Shown here in pieces: positions 16,697 through 21,143 of a DNA stretch of 21,143 bases. This DNA is from Flavobacteriia bacterium (GTDB taxonomy: Bacteria > Bacteroidota > Bacteroidia > Flavobacteriales_D > Crocinitomicaceae): assembly GCA_009923965.1 (NCBI GenBank), contig RFSL01000002.1, forward strand, positions 1 through 21,143. Reading direction: 5' to 3'. The first letter of the stretch is position 1. Every line of letters begins with the position of its first letter. The notes beneath the pieces are model-generated. The model was not told the DNA's origin, ran no database searches, and worked only from the letters and a program-made list of their open reading frames with translations. A program made the position numbers and the translations under genes.

Positions 16697-17385
16697 TGCA
16701 TAAATCTTGGCTTTTCTTATTTTTCATAGTCTTTATAAGCTATACTATTACCTCTCAAAGAAGATTATCTCAGGCTTGGATAGATTTGAGTATTAGCAAA
16801 AAATGTTTTAAAAAACTTGATGTTTCTTTGGGGATAACGAATAGAATTGGCGATTTGGGCATTCAAACTAATTTCTCGCAGTTTTCAGTAAAGTATAAAT
16901 TATCTGATTGGATGAAACCATCTATTGATTATCGTTTGGTTAGTAATCGACAAGAAAATGGTGCTTATCAATTCAGCAATCGTTTTAACTCCAATATTCA
17001 GTTTTCTAAAGAGGTAAAACGTTTTGATTTTGGCTTGCGTTTACGCTATCAATATTCTTTTTCTAAATTAGTATCGCAGCAAAACGATCCAGAATTTGAT
17101 TTGGCATATCGCATTAAACCTAGTTTTTCCTACGATATAAATAACAGTATTATTAGTCCAACTATGAGTGTTGAATATTTCTATAATCCAGAAAATTCTG
17201 CATTGGGAAATCGATTTACAAAAGCACGATACATTTTAGGATTTGATTTAGAGCTCAAAGGGTCACATGAGTTAACATTTGCTTATATTTTAGATCAACA
17301 GATTAATCTACCTGATCCTCTTCAAAAACACATTTTCTCGATTTCTTACAATTACAAGCTAAAATCTAAGAAAAAAACGCTTTAG
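16693..17385 (+). CDS. DUF2490-like outer-membrane beta-barrel protein
   Basis: 230 residues. A signal peptide (about 1-21, ending TITS) leads into QRRLSQAWIDLSISK, then repeated amphipathic strands with the DYRLVSNRQENGAYQFSNR-type block and FGLRLRYQYSF found in DUF2490 proteins. The C-terminus FSISYNYKLK has the aromatic pattern of barrel strands. DUF2490 proteins are predicted 10-12-strand outer-membrane barrels without known substrate. Start ATG at 16693 overlaps the lipoprotein stop; an in-frame second ATG follows at 16696. Co-expression with the lipoprotein suggests a two-component envelope pair. No clear terminator is visible in the 21 bases before the convergent ferritin stop. Confidence 0.75.
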   Translation: MMHKSWLFLFFIVFISYTITSQRRLSQAWIDLSISKKCFKKLDVSLGITNRIGDLGIQTNFSQFSVKYKLSDWMKPSIDYRLVSNRQENGAYQFSNRFNSNIQFSKEVKRFDFGLRLRYQYSFSKLVSQQNDPEFDLAYRIKPSFSYDINNSIISPTMSVEYFYNPENSALGNRFTKARYILGFDLELKGSHELTFAYILDQQINLPDPLQKHIFSISYNYKLKSKKKTL

Positions 17386-17406
17386 TAAATAAGTCTTGGT
17401 TTTATC

Positions 17407-17916
17407 TTATGCAGTTTTATTAGGCTCAGGATTTACAGCATTTTCAAGGTCACGGTCAAACATATACATTCCACCGCTGTCAGCTCCAATCAATTTTAAC
17501 TTATCCAACATGGATCTTGCCAAGGCCTCTTCTTCTAATTGTTCTGCAACATACCATTGCACAAAATTATGAGTAGTATAATCTTTCTCTTGCAAGCAAA
17601 CATCTACTAGATTATTGATGCTCTCCGTTACACCAATCTCATGTTTAAGAAGAGATTCAAATACATTTTTTAAAGTAGAAAATTCCAATGGTGGTTTTTC
17701 AATGGAGGGGATTACTGCTTTTCCTCCTCGCTCGTTTACGAATTTCACCAATTTCAACATGTGAAAACGCTCTTCATCAGAATGCGTGTACATAAATTTA
17801 GCAGTTCCATTTAGACCATTATTTTCTGACCAAGATGCCATAGCTAAATAATACTGAGAAGAAGATGCTTCTTTGTGAATTTGCTCGTTTAATGCTTTTT
17901 CTACTCGATTATTCAT
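17407..17916 (-). CDS. ftnA: Ferritin (bacterial non-heme type)
   Basis: Iron-storage protein, 169 residues, forming 24-subunit cages that oxidise Fe(II) and store Fe(III) mineral. Ferroxidase ligands are all present: E16, E49, H52, E93, Q126 and E129, matching E. coli FtnA E17, E50, H53, E94, Q127 and E130. The HSDEERFHMLK helix and AEQLEEEA helix are typical. No heme-binding Met as in bacterioferritin is seen at the expected place, so the non-heme class is favoured. It lies 32 bases downstream of the HTH gene's stop and has its own -7 box, so it can be expressed independently. I see no Fur-like box in the short intergenic space. Confidence 0.95.
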   Translation of the reverse strand: MNNRVEKALNEQIHKEASSSQYYLAMASWSENNGLNGTAKFMYTHSDEERFHMLKLVKFVNERGGKAVIPSIEKPPLEFSTLKNVFESLLKHEIGVTESINNLVDVCLQEKDYTTHNFVQWYVAEQLEEEALARSMLDKLKLIGADSGGMYMFDRDLENAVNPEPNKTA

Positions 17917-17928
17917 GGATTTTTTTTA

Positions 17929-17936
17929 CAAATTTA
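17929..17936 (-). promoter_or_regulatory. -7 box for ferritin (TAAATTTG)
   Basis: Exact TAnnTTTG on the minus strand, in the 32-base gap after the HTH gene, with a leader of about 10 bases. The -33 element would fall inside the HTH gene's last codons and is not distinctive. Confidence 0.6.
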
Positions 17937-17948
17937 CAAGAGTTTATC

Positions 17949-18956
17949 TTAAAACTCTAGGTCTGCTTCTATTTTTTTTCGAAAGGATAGAATCATTTTT
18001 TCAAATTCAAAAAAATAATTATTTCGTTCCTTCTCATTGACTTCACTTATTAAACTAGAATTTGCTAATTGCTTATCAAGTATCTGCTTAGAATCTAAAA
18101 CATATTTTTTATCAATTGTTTGCAAATAATTCATGATATTATGAGTCAGAAAAATCCCGCTAGTTTCTTTACCTGAGTAATAAATGGTTGAGTCAGTATT
18201 TATAGTTTCATTCAAATACATTTCAAATTTATTTCCTTCGCTTGGTAATTCTTGTCCATAAATGAATTTTTTACCGATTTCCGCTTGAATTTGAAGGTGC
18301 TTGGAAAACAGTAACATTCTGTCGCATAAAAAAAGCGCATAACTAGGGTCTTCGAATAAATGAGACTTATAATAATATAAAATTTGCCGCATAAAACCCC
18401 GCATTAATTCTGGGTCAAAAATTTCTGTAGAAGGAATTGATGTATACAACTGAAGTATTTCTTCTCCAATAGCAAATGCCGTTTCACTTGTTTTCTCATG
18501 GAAATATTTGATTTTTTGGTATTCAGGAACAAGAAGATGTGTTTTTGCCCAAAAAAACAAACGAAAACGCATTAATTGAGGAAAGTTTACCAATTGAAAA
18601 ATATGATTATTACTTATAGACATTATAAAATGGGGTTCTGATAAACTTTTTAAATTTCGCAAAGAATTTAAAATACCTTCCAAATAGGATTCCAATCGGA
18701 AATCAAATGAATCGAGTGGTTGATAATTAAAAATAGCTTGCCCACTATTTGCTTGAATAAGGAAATCAAAAGAAATATCGAAATGAATGCACAGGCGTTT
18801 AATCTCGTCTATTGTTAAACTCGTTTCTCCGCGGTAACGACGGTAAACGGCATCTGGACTAATATGCAAAACATCAGACAAGGCATTAGCTAAGGACTCT
18901 TTTCCAATTAATTTTAGTTTTATTATCTTAAATAATTCTTCTTGTGTTGTGCTCAT
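17949..18956 (-). CDS. XRE-like HTH transcriptional regulator with large C-terminal domain
   Basis: 335 residues. Residues about 12-66 form a helix-turn-helix of the Cro/CI or BetR sort: SLANALSDVLHISPDAVYRRYRG places the recognition helix at SPDAVYRRYRG, followed by LTIDEIKRLCIHFDISFDFLI. The remaining 270 residues are mostly helical, rich in Phe, Tyr and Leu, with no signal peptide or clear membrane segment and no enzyme motif I recognise. Bacteroidota encode a family of such long HTH proteins without known ligand. It lies 27 bases downstream of murF-alr, with a near-match -7 box TAAATTTT at 18967-18974 just before the ATG, and directly upstream of ferritin. Control of ferritin or cell-wall genes is possible but unproven. 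Confidence 0.8.
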   Translation of the reverse strand: MSTTQEELFKIIKLKLIGKESLANALSDVLHISPDAVYRRYRGETSLTIDEIKRLCIHFDISFDFLIQANSGQAIFNYQPLDSFDFRLESYLEGILNSLRNLKSLSEPHFIMSISNNHIFQLVNFPQLMRFRLFFWAKTHLLVPEYQKIKYFHEKTSETAFAIGEEILQLYTSIPSTEIFDPELMRGFMRQILYYYKSHLFEDPSYALFLCDRMLLFSKHLQIQAEIGKKFIYGQELPSEGNKFEMYLNETINTDSTIYYSGKETSGIFLTHNIMNYLQTIDKKYVLDSKQILDKQLANSSLISEVNEKERNNYFFEFEKMILSFRKKIEADLEF

Positions 18957-18983
18957 AAAAAAATTAAAAATTTAGTCTTAAAA

Positions 18984-21143
18984 TTATTCTTCGATGTAAA
19001 CCCGGTGAACGCGGTTAGAAATAGATGTCATTATTTCATACGGAATTGACTCTAGCTTTATCGCAAGCTTTTCTAGCGTTTGATTTTCACCAATAATTTC
19101 AACCTCTTCTCCTACTTTAGCAGAAATGCCTGTTACGTCTACCATAATCATATCCATGCAAACTCTCCCAATTGTGGGGCAATAATTTCCTCGAATATAA
19201 ACACCCCCATTTCCATTACTTAGACTTCTTTTAAAGCCGTCTGCATATCCCAGTGGAATAATTGCAATAGTATAGGATTTGTCAGAAATAAAGGTGCGAG
19301 AATACCCTACACTTTCTCCCTTTTCAATAGTTTTTATTTGTGAAACTACACTTTTCCACTTTAGAACAGGAACTATTTTTTTTGCAATTTCAGGGGATTT
19401 AGAAATGCCATACATTCCAATTCCTACCCGAACCATATCTAATTGTGCGCTTGAATAATTTATAATTCCCTCTGAATTAAGAAGGTGCCTACAAAACTTT
19501 GGAAAATAATGCTTGAGTTCTTCACAAACTAAATTAAATTGACTTATTTGAAATTGTGTAAAGTGAGGATCTTTTTGGTTATCAGCATCTGCAAGATGTG
19601 AATAAACACTTTCAATTTTTACTTCGGGTTGCGCTTGAATATATTCTACTAATTTTGGGACATCTGAAGTTTCAAAGCCCAAACGATTCATCCCAGTATC
19701 GAATTTTAAATGAATTGGAAAATCTTGGATATTTGAAGCAATTAGTTCATGCGTTAAATCATTTAATTGTTCGAAGGAATAAATTGCAGGTTCTAGCTGA
19801 TAGCGAATGCACGTTTCAAAACCATCTTCTTCAGGATTCATTACTAAAATTGGGATTTTTACACCCGCTTTTCGTAATTCAAGCCCTTCATCAGAATACG
19901 CTACTCCTAATTTATCAACTCCTAATTTCTCTAAAAATAATGCTATTTTTTCTAGTCCTGCTCCGTAGGATTGCGCCTTAACCATTGCCAATAATTTTGT
20001 TTTTGGAAGAAGGAAACTTTTAAAAATCGATATGTTGTGTCTTAAAGCGCTCAGGTTAATTTCCAAAATGGTTTTATGGTGCTTTAACTTCAATTTATTT
20101 GCAAATTTTTCCATTTCAGAAGCGCGGGTGCCTTTAATTAATACAACAGCATCTTTTACAGATATTACTGGCGTTTCTTCAGGATGCACAATGTGAATTT
20201 CATCTGGTGTAAATGAATTAATCTGCTTGATTATAAGTTCTTCCAAATGAAGGTGCTCTTTATCTAGGCCAACGATTACAATTCTTTTCTTCTTTTCAGC
20301 CAGCGCTAATTGATGTTCTAATGAATAAACTAAGGCCTCTAAATCTAAGTTATATGTGTCATTAATAATAAGTGAGTTGTCAATTCCTTCAAAAGTTTCC
20401 AAACGCAAAGCAAGACGAGGAAGACTTTTGATAGCTTCGAGATCCAAACAAGAAAAAAATCTTGCTGTAGCCATAGCGATAATACCCGATTGAATACTTC
20501 CTTTATCTGAAAAAGGGAAATGAAGCATTTCTTTTGAAAAATCGCTGTCCACTATTTTTGAAGCATTAATAGCAGATATATCAGAAGAAGAAAGTTGAAT
20601 AGTTGAAGAAATAATGGTTTGTTTTACATGCTTAAAAAGCTTAATTTGCTCCTGAATCATTTCATCTAAAGAACCAAAGTGATCTTTGTGGGACAGCTTA
20701 AGAGAAGTCAAAATACCATAATCCGGCTGTATCATTTGTGCTAAATTGTCCATTTCTCCTGGTTTTGAAATCCCTGCTTCAATGAGTGCAAAGTCACACT
20801 CTTCATGAAGATTCAATAAAGAAATTGCAACTCCAATTTGTGAATTATAACTCTTTGGACTTCTGCTGACCCTAAATTTTGAACTAAAAAAATGATAGAC
20901 CCATTCTTTAATAGTTGTCTTTCCAATACTTCCGGCAATAGCAATAATTGGATAAGAAAACTTTTGTCTGTGACTTTGAGCGAGTTTTTGTAGTGCTCTG
21001 AGCGTATCATCAACTAAAATATAAGTGGCATCGTCATAAAAATGATCTTGACTTTTTGAAATTATAAAACAGGAGATTCCATTTTCATGTGCCGCTGAAA
21101 TAAAATTATGTCCATCTCGAAAATTTCCTTGAAGAGCAAAAAA
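18984..21143 (-). CDS. murF-alr: Bifunctional UDP-MurNAc-tripeptide:D-Ala-D-Ala ligase / alanine racemase, 5' end outside window
   Basis: One reading frame runs without a stop from the right edge to the TAA at 18984: 719 residues visible, roughly 95-100 missing at the N-terminus relative to the usual length of about 815-820. The MurF half (to near 20070) has the ATP P-loop GSIGKTTIKEW (codons within 20900-20936), YNSQIGVAISLL, EAGISKPGEMD and INDTYNLDLEAL. The alanine racemase half begins near 20060 (LEINLSALRHN) with PLP lysine in MVKAQSYG (codon 19977-19979) and catalytic tyrosine in VGYSRTF (codon 19302-19304); DMVRVGIGMYG and IGRVCMDMIMVDV are also intact. The protein makes D-Ala and attaches D-Ala-D-Ala to the muropeptide. 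This fusion is characteristic of Bacteroidota. A TTG at 20816 is only an internal leucine codon. Confidence 0.96.
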   Translation of the reverse strand, partial: FFALQGNFRDGHNFISAAHENGISCFIISKSQDHFYDDATYILVDDTLRALQKLAQSHRQKFSYPIIAIAGSIGKTTIKEWVYHFFSSKFRVSRSPKSYNSQIGVAISLLNLHEECDFALIEAGISKPGEMDNLAQMIQPDYGILTSLKLSHKDHFGSLDEMIQEQIKLFKHVKQTIISSTIQLSSSDISAINASKIVDSDFSKEMLHFPFSDKGSIQSGIIAMATARFFSCLDLEAIKSLPRLALRLETFEGIDNSLIINDTYNLDLEALVYSLEHQLALAEKKKRIVIVGLDKEHLHLEELIIKQINSFTPDEIHIVHPEETPVISVKDAVVLIKGTRASEMEKFANKLKLKHHKTILEINLSALRHNISIFKSFLLPKTKLLAMVKAQSYGAGLEKIALFLEKLGVDKLGVAYSDEGLELRKAGVKIPILVMNPEEDGFETCIRYQLEPAIYSFEQLNDLTHELIASNIQDFPIHLKFDTGMNRLGFETSDVPKLVEYIQAQPEVKIESVYSHLADADNQKDPHFTQFQISQFNLVCEELKHYFPKFCRHLLNSEGIINYSSAQLDMVRVGIGMYGISKSPEIAKKIVPVLKWKSVVSQIKTIEKGESVGYSRTFISDKSYTIAIIPLGYADGFKRSLSNGNGGVYIRGNYCPTIGRVCMDMIMVDVTGISAKVGEEVEIIGENQTLEKLAIKLESIPYEIMTSISNRVHRVYIEE

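Noticed and set aside
18984..20816. Separate stand-alone racemase gene starting at TTG 20816
   Set aside because: The frame continues upstream with MurF motifs, so the TTG is an internal Leu codon of one fused protein.
20813..21013. Open frame of 66 codons near the right edge on the minus strand
   Set aside because: It is out of frame with murF-alr, whose frame is open here and encodes the P-loop GSIGKTT. It is a shadow frame.

Overview
The window looks like a chromosomal stretch from a low-GC member of the Bacteroidota, probably near Flavobacteriales. The evidence is a MurF-alanine racemase fusion, type IX secretion (T9SS) cargo proteins with type A and type B C-terminal domains, a PorP/SprF partner, and promoters of the form TAnnTTTG. 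Start codons mostly lack Shine-Dalgarno sequences. I see no integrase, transposase, CRISPR array, tRNA or rRNA. No gene-free stretch exceeds 300 bases.

Left part (1-6805, all + strand): the tail of a LEA2-like lipid- or membrane-associated protein overlaps DNA polymerase I (polA) by one base. Next come the site-2 protease RseP and a two-domain aldehyde dehydrogenase/MaoC hydratase of the PaaZ type, which stands without other paa genes. A strong hairpin (6831-6854) separates this convergent pair of transcription units from the next one.

Middle (6899-12057): a minus-strand secreted thioredoxin-like (Omp28-type) protein with a T9SS type A tail and a 77-residue membrane protein. Further along the same strand is the compact cluster acpP-fabF-rnc (acyl carrier protein, condensing enzyme, RNase III). 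purN (purine synthesis) diverges from acpP across a 136-base promoter region.

Right part (12098-17385): a surface locus. A 1023-residue T9SS type B protein combines lamin-tail, chitobiase-like, CotH kinase-like, TSP3 calcium-binding and gliding-type C-terminal domains. Two bases behind it is its likely PorP/SprF outer-membrane partner. Diverging from it, a small lipoprotein overlaps a DUF2490-like beta-barrel gene.

Right edge (17407-21143, minus strand): the murF-alr fusion (5' end outside the window), an HTH regulator with a large unknown C-terminal domain, and a ferritin with its own promoter.

Most of the window is core metabolism and cell-envelope maintenance. The least ordinary parts are the CotH/PorP surface locus, the start region and altered metal ligand of RNase III, and the orphan PaaZ.
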